Of a DNA stretch of 64,000 bases, positions 7,935 to 17,407 are shown in pieces. This DNA is from Clostridium zeae (GTDB lineage: Bacteria > Bacillota > Clostridia > Clostridiales > Clostridiaceae): contig NZ_BMBA01000002.1 of assembly GCF_017312485.1 (NCBI RefSeq), forward strand, positions 982,635 to 1,046,634, given 5' to 3'. Positions within the stretch are counted from its first letter, which is position 1. Each line of letters starts with the position of its first letter. Both the position numbers and the translations under genes were made by a program. The notes under the pieces are model-generated. The model worked only from the letters and a program-made list of their open reading frames with translations, did not search any database and was not told the origin of the DNA.

Positions 7935-7986
7935 TTCTTCACCCGAAGTATATTTTAATTCTACTGCAGAAGTATTTTTATGTCAA
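7935..7986 (-). promoter_or_regulatory. marR promoter with two operators
   Basis: On the minus strand TTGACA (7981-7986) and TAGAAT (7958-7963) are separated by 17 bases, a good sigma-A promoter. TTCTACTGCAGAAGTAT (7959-7975) overlaps the spacer and -10 box, and TTCTTCACCCGAAGTAT (7935-7951) covers the expected transcription start. Both match a third site at 7370-7386. Binding here would block transcription, as expected for MarR autorepression. Confidence 0.75.
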
Positions 7987-8089
7987 TTGATTAATAAATA
8001 TTTTTTTGCTTACTTACATAAAAAACTGTTCTTCGTATTATAATCTTCATGCAGTATCTTTAATATTTACCAAAGGCATATATTGAAAA

Positions 8090-8124
8090 AAGCATGACAG
8101 TTATTTTATATCACCGCCATGCTT
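8090..8124 (-). terminator. Terminator of the first GH1 gene
   Basis: On the minus strand AGCATGGCG ... TGTCATGCT form a stem with a large loop, followed by T residues, a few bases past the GH1 stop codon. Confidence 0.65.
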
Positions 8125-8131
8125 CTCTATA

Positions 8132-9595
<1,464 letters not shown>

Positions 9596-9605
9596 TTAAT
9601 TTTTT

Positions 9606-9654
9606 TGCTGTTAAAGTATTGTGCTGAAACTAAGTGATTAGTCTTCCGATACTT
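9606..9654 (-). repeat. Dispersed intergenic repeat, copy B, with flanking hairpin arms
   Basis: GAAACTAAGTGATTAGTCTT then CCGATACTTTAAT matches copy A (2478-2519) and the ends of the fold-back element near 20.4 kb. In this copy TTAAAGTAT and ATACTTTAA at the two edges can pair to form a stem around the conserved core. It lies in the 5' leader of the GH1 gene. Confidence 0.6.
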
Positions 9655-10186
9655 TAATTTCCCTAACTTTCTCCTATAGCATCTAATGTATAAGCAACTA
9701 ATCTTAACAATGCTTAAACACAACATAATTTATATAGATGTTTAAAATGGCATACTTATTATTTCTCAATATAATTATATAAAAAGTCTAATATAAGGTT
9801 CAAATACAAAAAAGCACAACTGTATCAGCACAGTTATTAGAATGTTTTTATTATTTATAAATCAAACCTTTATACAATAATTTTGTGCATGATTAAAATA
9901 ACATATTCAACCTTTTAGTAATATCAGTTGATTAATTTATTTTAGAAGAGTAAAATTGATTACTAATTTTACTATTCCAGATGGAACAATAAAGAAGTCA
10001 ACATTTTATTCTTATGAATTTAGCACAAATTCTAAATTTCCAATTGCTTGCAAAGGCAAGGATTGTTATAGATGAAAAAATACTGCACTGAATTCTTGTT
10101 ATGCTAACAAAAATGATGTTTAAAATTTTTCTGAGGTAGAAATTCCTATATTTTAAATTTTATATAATTGATCTAATTTAAGTTTT

Positions 10187-10226
10187 GCTAATAGTATTCT
10201 TGAATCAACAATACTATTAGCTTTTT
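10187..10226 (+). terminator. Orphan plus-strand rho-independent terminator
   Basis: Perfect 12-bp stem GCTAATAGTATT / AATACTATTAGC with an 11-base loop, followed by CTTTTT on the plus strand. No plus-strand gene is recognised upstream, so it points to a small transcript or a decayed gene in 9900-10190. The minus-strand gene at 10305 has its own terminator. Confidence 0.7.
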
Positions 10227-10276
10227 AACATTTACTTTTAATATAAATTATCAAGTAGACTACCGCTCTAGTAATA

Positions 10277-10321
10277 AAAAACGCTTATATAAACTTTCTA
10301 ACTTTTATTTATGCGTTTCTA
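10277..10321 (-). terminator. Terminator overlapping the end of the propeller-like gene
   Basis: On the minus strand AACGCATAAATAAA pairs imperfectly with TTTATATAAGCGTT, then TTTTTATT. The 5' arm includes the last codons of the gene at 10305-11318. Confidence 0.65.
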
Positions 10322-11318
10322 TACAATCAATAATTTTTTCATTATCAATTTTTAATACGAGTGAAGTAGCTTTACTCTTTAAATTATAGTAATAAACTCC
10401 ACAGGGTATATTGGTATCACTAGCAACAAAATAAAAACCTTTTCCATCTGTAGCAAAACATATCTTCATTATATCTTTATAACATTCTCCAGTACTTAAA
10501 ATAGATTCTACTTTACTATCATTATTCAAATTTATTAATAAAACCTGCTTCTTAAATTTGTGCTCATCAAGGTTAACTACTTCCCCAGTTAATATTATTG
10601 CTGCTTGACTGTTGGGAGACATAGATACATCTACAATCTCATTTTTTATTATCCCATAGTTTTTCTTATTATAACCTTCTGCATCCTTTAATATAATTTT
10701 ATTACTGAAATAAAGATTTAAATTGTGAGTTTTATTAGCTTCATCTAAAGCTTTAAATTTCTCTTCTTCAGAATTTTGTAGCACTAACATTGAGTCAGAA
10801 GAATTAGCAAAATCAAAAAACTGATTTGATAAATCTTGCTCACTCTTATCTAATATTCTTAACTCGTTAGTCTTTATATTATATATTGATAAACTAAAAT
10901 TTCTATGGTCTTTTTGCACAGTTCTTAAATAAATCAATTGATTTTTGTAATTAATTTTCATGAAATCAACATTAATAATTTTGTTGTCTTTTTCAGTAGT
11001 AAGTTGTTTTTCCTCATTTGTAATCAAGTTTCTTTGAAATAATTGCGCATATTGATTTACATCATTTTTTGTAAAATATAATACTTTACCATCATCAGAT
11101 AAAACTGCAGTTGGATAACATGTTTTATTTGTACTATAAATTTTTTTTATATTTTTACTTATAATATCATATGTATAATAATTAATAATCTTATTGTCAT
11201 TATTAGGAGTAGAAATTATGAGTAGATTTTTATTGGATTTTACTTTAAATACATTAAAGATCAACAATATTAAAATTATACTTATAATAATACCAAATAA
11301 TATTTTTCTATTTCTCAT
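10305..11318 (-). CDS. Membrane-anchored protein of unknown function, beta-propeller-like
   Basis: A 337-residue protein with one N-terminal hydrophobic segment (residues about 7-25, ILFGIIISIILILLIFNVF) that would anchor it with the rest outside. The remaining sequence has repeating strand patterns with motifs such as AVLSDDGKVLYFTKND, VSMSPNSQAAIILTG and CFATDGKGFYFVASD. These are typical of TolB/WD40-like propeller blades (PD40-type). The function is not known; such proteins bind ligands or other proteins. It stands alone, transcribed leftward with its own terminator. Codon use is very A+T-rich like its neighbours. Confidence 0.65.
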   Translation of the reverse strand: MRNRKILFGIIISIILILLIFNVFKVKSNKNLLIISTPNNDNKIINYYTYDIISKNIKKIYSTNKTCYPTAVLSDDGKVLYFTKNDVNQYAQLFQRNLITNEEKQLTTEKDNKIINVDFMKINYKNQLIYLRTVQKDHRNFSLSIYNIKTNELRILDKSEQDLSNQFFDFANSSDSMLVLQNSEEEKFKALDEANKTHNLNLYFSNKIILKDAEGYNKKNYGIIKNEIVDVSMSPNSQAAIILTGEVVNLDEHKFKKQVLLINLNNDSKVESILSTGECYKDIMKICFATDGKGFYFVASDTNIPCGVYYYNLKSKATSLVLKIDNEKIIDCIETHK

Positions 11319-11463
11319 ATTTTATATACCTCATGTTCAAATAGATATAGCTTATCTTTATCTTCTAATATAGTTTAATTACATAATTTTAATTTTTTAC
11401 AGTTAAAACCCTATTGAGGTTGATATAATTTAATATCTACTAAATTTATAATTCAGTTCAAAG

Positions 11464-11517
11464 AAAAACTGTATTATCTTATCTTAACAATAGGTTAATA
11501 AGAATAATACAGTTTTA
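11464..11517 (-). terminator. Terminator of the frameshifted secreted-protein gene
   Basis: AAAACTGTATTAT and AATAATACAGTTTT form a long stem with an inner CTTAT/ATAAG pairing. On the minus strand it is followed by T-rich sequence. It lies about 60 bases downstream of the disrupted gene at 11579-12256. Confidence 0.75.
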
Positions 11518-11578
11518 AACTTGCAAACAGATTAGTAAATTTCCTTAAGCAAATAAATTTTTTTTACTATCTTAATTT

Positions 11579-12256
11579 TTAGTAATGATAATAGTACCCA
11601 TTATGAAGGAGCCCAGTGTCAACTGGATCATCAATACCAAACACGTCCGTAAATATATATCTATTCCAAATATCAACTATTCTTTTTTCAGGTTGTGCTT
11701 GTAAAGCTCCAATATCCCATTTATGGAATCCTCCCCATATTCCGCTATCACGATCCTGTACCTTTATATATGTTCCTAAAGGACAGTTATCAAACATTTG
11801 ATCTGTAGCACAGTCATAATCACTTAATACATGATTGGATTGGCCGTGTACATCTTCATACCATGATATCGCTCCGTAATTAGAATAATAACCACTGCTA
11901 GAAGCTGAAATCATGCTATCTGCAATTTTAGTTTTAGTATTATTATCACTATATGGTTGTCCATTTATTTTAATAAATGTAGGATTGCCAAGACCGTCAT
12001 AAGATACTGTCATCCCTGGTTGCGGTTTAGGTAGAGAATTATTTATAGTTGTACACTTATCAATTATGTGTCCTTTTAATATAACCAATTTATTATTAGT
12101 ATCATATTTGATATTTGTACCTGGTTCTGCTTTAGATGGGATAGTATCTATTGTACTTTATAGTTGCTGCTTGTGCTGCTTGCGTTACTTGTCCAAAACC
12201 AATAATGGTTACAAAAGACAAGACTAGTGAAACTTTTGTTATAAACTTATTTCTCA
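11579..12256 (-). pseudogene. Secreted protein gene interrupted by a frameshift
   Basis: From the ATG at 12256 (AGGATG upstream) the frame encodes a clear signal peptide (MRNKFITKVSLVLSFVTIIG ... TQAAQAA), then stops after ATIKYNRYYPI. From the same point the next frame runs on without a break as STIDTIPSKAEPGTNIKYDT into a 169-codon open frame ending HNGYYYHY at 11579. Removing one A from ATAAAG near 12150-12160 would join the two. The mature part (about 200 residues) has CATDQMFDNCPLGTYIKVQD and GGFHKWDIG, suggesting a small extracellular enzyme or binding domain, unrecognised. It is either a recent pseudogene or a sequencing error. Confidence 0.7.
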
Positions 12257-12672
12257 TAAAAACACATCCTAACTATTTTTTCCAATACATGCATTGATTA
12301 CATTATATATTATAAAATATACAAGTAAAGTGTTCTTTCATATTTTTGTAAAAAAGAAACTACATAAGAGCATTTATTCATATATTATTATGAATACCAG
12401 TTATATTTTTAATAATTTTATACATATTAAGTTATTCTTTAGTTACATAATCAATACTCTTTGTAATTAATGGTAATAATAGTTAATTTATTAAACTAAC
12501 ATATATTTTTTGTTACTTAAACTTGTATTTTTATTATAAAATATAATATCCAACAGTAATATAGTTGAAAATGTGGTATAATTCAGATATACTTATGAAA
12601 AATAAGTTTTATAATTAGGTTTTTATGCTTTAATTTAATGCATAAATTCTACAAATTTAAGGATGTAAGATT
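12257..12672. other. Divergent intergenic region
   Basis: 416 very A+T-rich bases between the disrupted secreted gene (minus) and the lipoprotein gene (plus). An extended -10 element TGGTATAAT (TATAAT at 12577-12582) is a likely promoter for the lipoprotein gene, with about 90 bases of leader. No other feature was recognised. Confidence 0.5.
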
Positions 12673-13317
12673 ATGAGAAAGAATATAACATTAATTATAA
12701 TTGCTGTGTTAATAATATCTATTAGCGGGTGCTCTAACACAACAAAAAACAATAAAAATATAGGTGATAATTCAGTAATTTCAACTAAAACTCCATCGAA
12801 TCAAGAAAATAACATTGCAGATAAATCTACTGATGATAATATAAAAGGTTTAGAAAAATCATTTAAAGAACCAACTGATTTAAAGAAACCTAATATTGAA
12901 GATGCTAGAAATTTTAAGCAATCTCTTAAAAATGGTAGTGTAATAATGATTTCAAAATATAATAATGATAAACTTGAAGTATACAATATATCGATGTTGG
13001 ACAAATTTGTCGATTCGTTTAACCATGGTAAAAAAGACTATGTATGTATAATAAAAGGAACACTAGGTAGGAACGATAAACTTTCGGTAAATAAGCTTGC
13101 AGAGTATGAAACTGATGGTAAACTCATCAAGAGTATAATTTATGACACATACGCTAATAAAAATAACTTTGTGCAAGCGACCCCTATATATTTTCCTAAA
13201 ATAGCAAAGACATCCTATGGTGATGCAATTAGATATTCCATTCTAGAAAATAAGGATACTCCGGATGATATGGGAGCAACTATTATAAGCTTTAATAAGG
13301 GTGATATAAAAAATTGA
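12673..13317 (+). CDS. Lipoprotein of unknown function
   Basis: A 214-residue protein with a lipoprotein signal peptide: MRKNITLIIIAVLIISISGC with the lipobox ISGC and lipidated Cys20. A low-complexity Asn/Lys/Ser/Thr linker follows to about residue 55. The folded part (residues about 60-214) contains a repeated strand pattern (KNGSVIMISKYNNDKLEVYN, then FNHGKKDYVCIIKGT), consistent with a small DUF4362-like domain, but this assignment is weak. It would sit on the outer face of the membrane. GGATG lies upstream of the ATG. It is a single-gene unit with a terminator directly after it. Confidence 0.75.
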   Translation: MRKNITLIIIAVLIISISGCSNTTKNNKNIGDNSVISTKTPSNQENNIADKSTDDNIKGLEKSFKEPTDLKKPNIEDARNFKQSLKNGSVIMISKYNNDKLEVYNISMLDKFVDSFNHGKKDYVCIIKGTLGRNDKLSVNKLAEYETDGKLIKSIIYDTYANKNNFVQATPIYFPKIAKTSYGDAIRYSILENKDTPDDMGATIISFNKGDIKN

Positions 13318-13330
13318 AATTTAACTAAAA

Positions 13331-13365
13331 GAAGCTGTGAACTAATTATTTAGTCATACAGCTTC
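13331..13365. terminator. Bidirectional terminator after the lipoprotein gene
   Basis: GAAGCTGTGAACTAA pairs with TTAGTCATACAGCTTC with small bulges, followed by TTCTT on the plus strand. It lies between the convergent lipoprotein and azoreductase genes. Confidence 0.75.
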
Positions 13366-13435
13366 TTCTTATATTAATATAATAGTTTTCTCAAGATCCT
13401 TACTTCTATTTAAGTTTAAAGTAACTCAACTTTCA

Positions 13436-14041
13436 CTAAAAATCTTTTGCCAAATCTTTAGCCTTATTTATTGTACCATTTACTATTGCATCTACATCTT
13501 GACCCATAACATCCAACATCTCTGCTGCAACTGTGATAAAATCTGTTACTCCAAAGAAGCCAAAAATTGTTCTTATGTATCTATCACCCATTTCAAAGTC
13601 TGCAGCTGGACCTTCTGAGTAACCACCACCTCTTGATACTATATTGATTGCCTTCTTTCCTTGAAGCATTCCAACTGGACCTTGCTCTGTATATCTAAAG
13701 GTTATACCTGTAACACTTACATAATCTATATATGCCTTTAATATTGCAGGAATACTTAGATTCCAAAGCGGTTCAGCAATAACATATTTATCAGCTTCTG
13801 CAAATTGATATGCATATTTCAACACTGGATGTTTCTTGCTTTCCTCATTCTTCGGACCAAAGACAGAGCCAAGATCTTCATCTGACAAAAAATTAATATC
13901 CTCTTTGTAGAGATCTAAAGTTATTATCTCATCCTTTGGATTTAGTTCTTTATACTTTTCAATAAAACTATCAGATATCTTAAAAGTTCTTGATGCCTCA
14001 TTTGATTTGCAATTTGCTTTTATATATAGAACTTTGCTCAT
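13436..14041 (-). CDS. azoR: FMN-dependent NADH-azoreductase (AzoR family)
   Basis: A 201-residue flavodoxin-fold oxidoreductase. AzoR enzymes use FMN and NAD(P)H to reduce quinones and azo compounds in the cytoplasm, protecting against electrophile stress. Supporting motifs are VLYIKANCKSNEASRTFKISDSFIEKY (FMN phosphate-binding start), AEPLWNLSIPAILKAYIDYVSVTGITFRYTEQGPVGMLQGKKA and SRGGGYSEG. The ATG at 14041 has GGGAG upstream and matches the family N terminus; the frame is open further upstream to 14143 but without a ribosome binding site. It is monocistronic. Confidence 0.88.
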   Translation of the reverse strand: MSKVLYIKANCKSNEASRTFKISDSFIEKYKELNPKDEIITLDLYKEDINFLSDEDLGSVFGPKNEESKKHPVLKYAYQFAEADKYVIAEPLWNLSIPAILKAYIDYVSVTGITFRYTEQGPVGMLQGKKAINIVSRGGGYSEGPAADFEMGDRYIRTIFGFFGVTDFITVAAEMLDVMGQDVDAIVNGTINKAKDLAKDF

Positions 14042-14620
14042 TTTGTTCAACTCCCTTAAATAATATTCACAATACTTATATTGCTCTTTTTTTTTAATAA
14101 ATACACTTATGTTATTACTCATATTTTTATAAATTTTAACCAATTTCTATGGAATTTTCTATTTTTTATGTTATAATATTTTCTATAAAATGATACATTT
14201 TAAACTTTTATTAACATAAAAAATAACTAATTACACCTTTCACTCGTTTCTTAAATATTTCAATTTATGATTTATTCTTGTTTATCGTTAAATTGTTCCA
14301 ATACGAAAATATAGTTTACAAATACTAATATAAGAATAAAACAATTTTATTAACTGTAAGATCTCTTATATTTAAATCTATACAAACAACTCAAATGATT
14401 ATCCTCAAGTCAAAATTATGCTAGTTTCTTTATGTGATTACAGATTAAGTGATTACATTTCTAAATACATCAGTAGAATCTCTTTTCATTAGATCATATA
14501 TTTTTTAAAATATCTTAAATCTCTATTAATTTTCTTTAAATGGCTCTTTTTATTTTCACAGCTGTAATCTATTAAAACTTTAAATAGATTTGAAAAATAT
14601 ATAATAGGAGGATTATAAAA
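14042..14620. other. Long A+T-rich divergent intergenic region
   Basis: 579 bases between azoR (minus) and the glucanase pair (plus). An inverted repeat AATCTATT/AATAGATT (14566-14590) lies about 30 bases before the glucanase start and could be an operator or mRNA hairpin. No gene or riboswitch was recognised. Confidence 0.4.
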
Positions 14621-15754
14621 ATGATCACTAAAGTATTTAAAAAGAAATCATTGCTTCTTTCACTTGCATCCTTAGTTGTCATAGGACAAGTAGGTCTTTT
14701 CGGTGTTTTTAAGCCTGAAAAGGCATTGGCGGTTGGAAGTGTATCCAAAAAAGGAGTTGCTTCTAACTACTACTGCAATAACGATCTTACTAAACTTAGT
14801 AACCTTAATGTAGGTTGGTTCTACAACTGGTCAACTAATTACAGCTCTACAACTTCCACAAACATGGAGTATGTACCTATGGTTTGGGGAAGAGATTATG
14901 TAACTTCCTCGAATATTACTGCTCTAACTCAAGGTAAAGCTTCAGGAAAGTTTAAAAATCTTTTAGCCTTCAATGAACCTGATTTAGCTGGTCAAGCAGC
15001 TATGTCTGTTGATGAGGCAATAGGTTACTGGCCTCAACTTATGAATACTGGCTTACGTGTTGGAAGCCCTGCTCCAACTACTCCTGATAATGGCTGGCTT
15101 GATAACTTTATGAATCAAGCTAACAACAAGGGTTACAGAGTCGACTTTATTGCCCTTCACTTCTATCCTGACTTCACAAACCCTAATTCAATAAATGACA
15201 TAAAGACTAAGATAACTAACGTATATAACAAATATAAAAAGCCAATTTGGATCACAGAACTAGGTACAGTGGATATAAATGCATGGGGTATAAAAACTAG
15301 TGCTCCAGTTTCTCAACAAGCTGCTGATTCCTATATGCAGAGCGTCGTAGCAATGCTTGAGAGTCTTCCTTTCGTTGAAAGATACGCTTGGTTCATGGAT
15401 AAATGTCCTACTGATCCAGTAACAAAATATTCATCTTTATATGATAGTAGTGATAATCTTACAAGCATGGGTAAAATCTATCAAACAGTAACTGTTAACA
15501 ATGCTATTTTCTATCAAGATGCTAATTATGGAGGAACTTCAGTAGCTCTTCCAAAAGGAAACTACACTATGGCTCAACTTAATGCTGCTGGAATCCCAAA
15601 TGATTGGGTTTCTTCTCTAAAGGTACCTTCTGGCTGGACTGTTGAGCTTTATCAGAATGATAATTTTACAGGTACAAAATGGACCTTTACATCAAATAGC
15701 TCTTACGTAGGTTCTGCAGTTAATGATCAAGCAACCTCTATCAAAATTTATTAA
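14621..15754 (+). CDS. Secreted GH128-like beta-glucanase with C-terminal beta/gamma-crystallin module
   Basis: A 377-residue exported protein. A signal peptide spans residues 1 to about 36 (KKKSLLLSLASLVVIGQVGLFG). Residues about 40-290 form an Asl1-like/GH128 TIM-barrel with acid/base Glu119 in LAFNEPD and nucleophile Glu213 in WITELG. GH128 enzymes cut beta-1,3-glucan. Residues about 295-377 are a two-motif beta/gamma-crystallin module with calcium-type NDxxTS/SS motifs (NDWVSS, NDQATS). GGAGG precedes the ATG. The gene is followed after 20 bases by a GH64 gene carrying nearly the same module at its N terminus, so they form an operon for glucan or fungal-wall breakdown. Confidence 0.88.
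   Translation: MITKVFKKKSLLLSLASLVVIGQVGLFGVFKPEKALAVGSVSKKGVASNYYCNNDLTKLSNLNVGWFYNWSTNYSSTTSTNMEYVPMVWGRDYVTSSNITALTQGKASGKFKNLLAFNEPDLAGQAAMSVDEAIGYWPQLMNTGLRVGSPAPTTPDNGWLDNFMNQANNKGYRVDFIALHFYPDFTNPNSINDIKTKITNVYNKYKKPIWITELGTVDINAWGIKTSAPVSQQAADSYMQSVVAMLESLPFVERYAWFMDKCPTDPVTKYSSLYDSSDNLTSMGKIYQTVTVNNAIFYQDANYGGTSVALPKGNYTMAQLNAAGIPNDWVSSLKVPSGWTVELYQNDNFTGTKWTFTSNSSYVGSAVNDQATSIKIY
15503..15751 (+). repeat. Beta/gamma-crystallin module coding repeat, copy 1
   Basis: Encodes the C-terminal crystallin module of the GH128-like protein. It is nearly identical in protein sequence to 15865-16113 in the next gene; both contain FYQDANYGGT, AAGIPNDWVSSLKVPSGWTV and NFTGTKWTF. The two copies are separated only by a stop codon, a short gap and a signal-peptide segment. 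Confidence 0.8.
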
Positions 15755-15774
15755 TCCTATGGAGGACTAATTAT

Positions 15775-17280
15775 ATGGGGAAAATGAAAAAGTTTCTACA
15801 TTTTATCCTTGTCGCACTTTTTATAGGAGCATTAGTACCTATTTCTAGTGTAAAAGCAGCAACAGGGGTAACCTTTTACCAAGACGCTAACTATGGTGGA
15901 ACAGCTGTAACTCTTGGTGCTGGTTCTTACACCCTATCTCAGCTTAATGCTGCTGGCATTCCTAATGATTGGGTATCTTCCTTAAAGGTTCCTTCTGGAT
16001 GGACTGTTGAAATCTATCAAGATGATAACTTTACAGGTACAAAATGGACCTTTACAGCAGATATCTCTTATGTTGGTGCAGACTGTAATGATAAGATGAC
16101 TTCTGTTAAAATAACAGCTCCTGCAACAACAGTTGCAAACTCAATCTATTCTGTGGCAGCCTCTTCAGTACCTGCTCCATCAGGAAATGGTGTTATGACC
16201 TTTAGAGTACTTAATGGTACAAATGGTGCTTACGCAGACAGTAGCGTATACTGGGCAATCTTCGGAATCGATCCAACTACAAACAAGTGGTGTTATGTTG
16301 ACATAAATGGAAATCCAATTCCTCTTACAAGTGCATTAAATGATGCAACTGGACACCTTACAAAAAACAATGTCAACTATGCAAATGTATTCTATACTAT
16401 TAGTCAAAAACAATGGGTTAACCTTCCAAAGCTTAATGGTGCTAGAATGTATCTTAGTCTTGGAAGCCCTTGTTATATTAGAACTTATGATAATGGCTAT
16501 AACTGGCCAGATGTAAATAATACATCTGATCCAAATAGAAACATTTATTTTGACTTCGTTGAATTCACTCTAGATGCTAATGGATATCATGGAAACACCA
16601 CTAGAGTTGATGGATTTGGCTTCCCAATACAACATAGACTAATCAACAAATCAGGAAGCTTTGATAGAACTGTTGGCGAGTTAGAAACTGAGACTCGTTC
16701 AGGTTTATTCACAAAATATGCAAATGAAGTACCAGACGCTTTCAAAGAATTAGGCACTCTTCAAGCTCCATATAGAATATTACCTCCTTATAGAGGAAAT
16801 AACTTCAAATCAGGTGGAGCTTATGCAAACTACTATGATAGTTATGTAAATCAAGTTTGGAGCACTTATACTACTAAAAATCTTACCTTCAATTGTTGGA
16901 GTGGTACCTTTACTGGACATGTTGTTGGAAATGACTTTGTGTTTAGTAAAAATGGAGGCTCTTCTAATATATACATTCATGGTAAACCATCAACTTACAA
17001 TATACTTGCTGGAGCTGGAAACCTAGTAACAGGAACTGATGACGAGAAGACAGCTGAATATCAGCTATGCGCAGCTCTTAACAGACATATAGTTGATGAT
17101 CCTGCTAACTGGAACAATGCTAGCTATTTATATAAGGCTTCACCTTCAAACTACTATTCTAAGTTCTGGCATGATCACAGCATAAACGGACTTGCTTACG
17201 GCTTCTGCTTTGACGACAGCCTTGCAGCATATCTAGATGTAAATGATCCTAAGGGACTTGTTGTTAGAGTTGGTTGGTAA
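15775..17280 (+). CDS. Secreted GH64 beta-1,3-glucanase with N-terminal beta/gamma-crystallin module
   Basis: A 501-residue exported enzyme. The signal peptide is residues 1-29 (cleavage after VKAA). The crystallin module is residues 31-113 with calcium motifs NDWVSS and NDKMTS. The catalytic domain, about 120-501, is GH64 (laminaripentaose-producing beta-1,3-glucanase) with a thaumatin-like part; the likely catalytic pair is Glu263 in FVEFTL and Asp279 in RVDGFGFPI. GH64 releases oligosaccharides from laminarin or curdlan. The ATG at 15775 has GGAGG nine bases upstream. It partners with the GH128-like enzyme in front of it and is followed by a strong terminator. Confidence 0.9.
   Translation: MGKMKKFLHFILVALFIGALVPISSVKAATGVTFYQDANYGGTAVTLGAGSYTLSQLNAAGIPNDWVSSLKVPSGWTVEIYQDDNFTGTKWTFTADISYVGADCNDKMTSVKITAPATTVANSIYSVAASSVPAPSGNGVMTFRVLNGTNGAYADSSVYWAIFGIDPTTNKWCYVDINGNPIPLTSALNDATGHLTKNNVNYANVFYTISQKQWVNLPKLNGARMYLSLGSPCYIRTYDNGYNWPDVNNTSDPNRNIYFDFVEFTLDANGYHGNTTRVDGFGFPIQHRLINKSGSFDRTVGELETETRSGLFTKYANEVPDAFKELGTLQAPYRILPPYRGNNFKSGGAYANYYDSYVNQVWSTYTTKNLTFNCWSGTFTGHVVGNDFVFSKNGGSSNIYIHGKPSTYNILAGAGNLVTGTDDEKTAEYQLCAALNRHIVDDPANWNNASYLYKASPSNYYSKFWHDHSINGLAYGFCFDDSLAAYLDVNDPKGLVVRVGW
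15865..16113 (+). repeat. Beta/gamma-crystallin module coding repeat, copy 2
   Basis: Encodes the N-terminal crystallin module of the GH64 protein, nearly the same as copy 1 at 15503-15751. It probably arose by duplication across the gene boundary. Confidence 0.8.
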
Positions 17281-17357
17281 ATCCTTGTTTTAGTACAATA
17301 ATCCTGTCATATATAATTTTGTAATCTCTAAGTATAATCAAAATAGACATAATAGAC

Positions 17358-17397
17358 AAAAAGCATAAGCTATATACCATCTAGCTTATGCTTTTTT
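17358..17397. terminator. Bidirectional terminator between GH64 and valS genes
   Basis: AAAAAGCATAAGCTA and TAGCTTATGCTTTTT arms around a short loop, with A and T tracts on the two sides. It serves the convergent glucanase operon and valS. Confidence 0.88.
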
Positions 17398-17407
17398 TCA
17401 ATGTACC

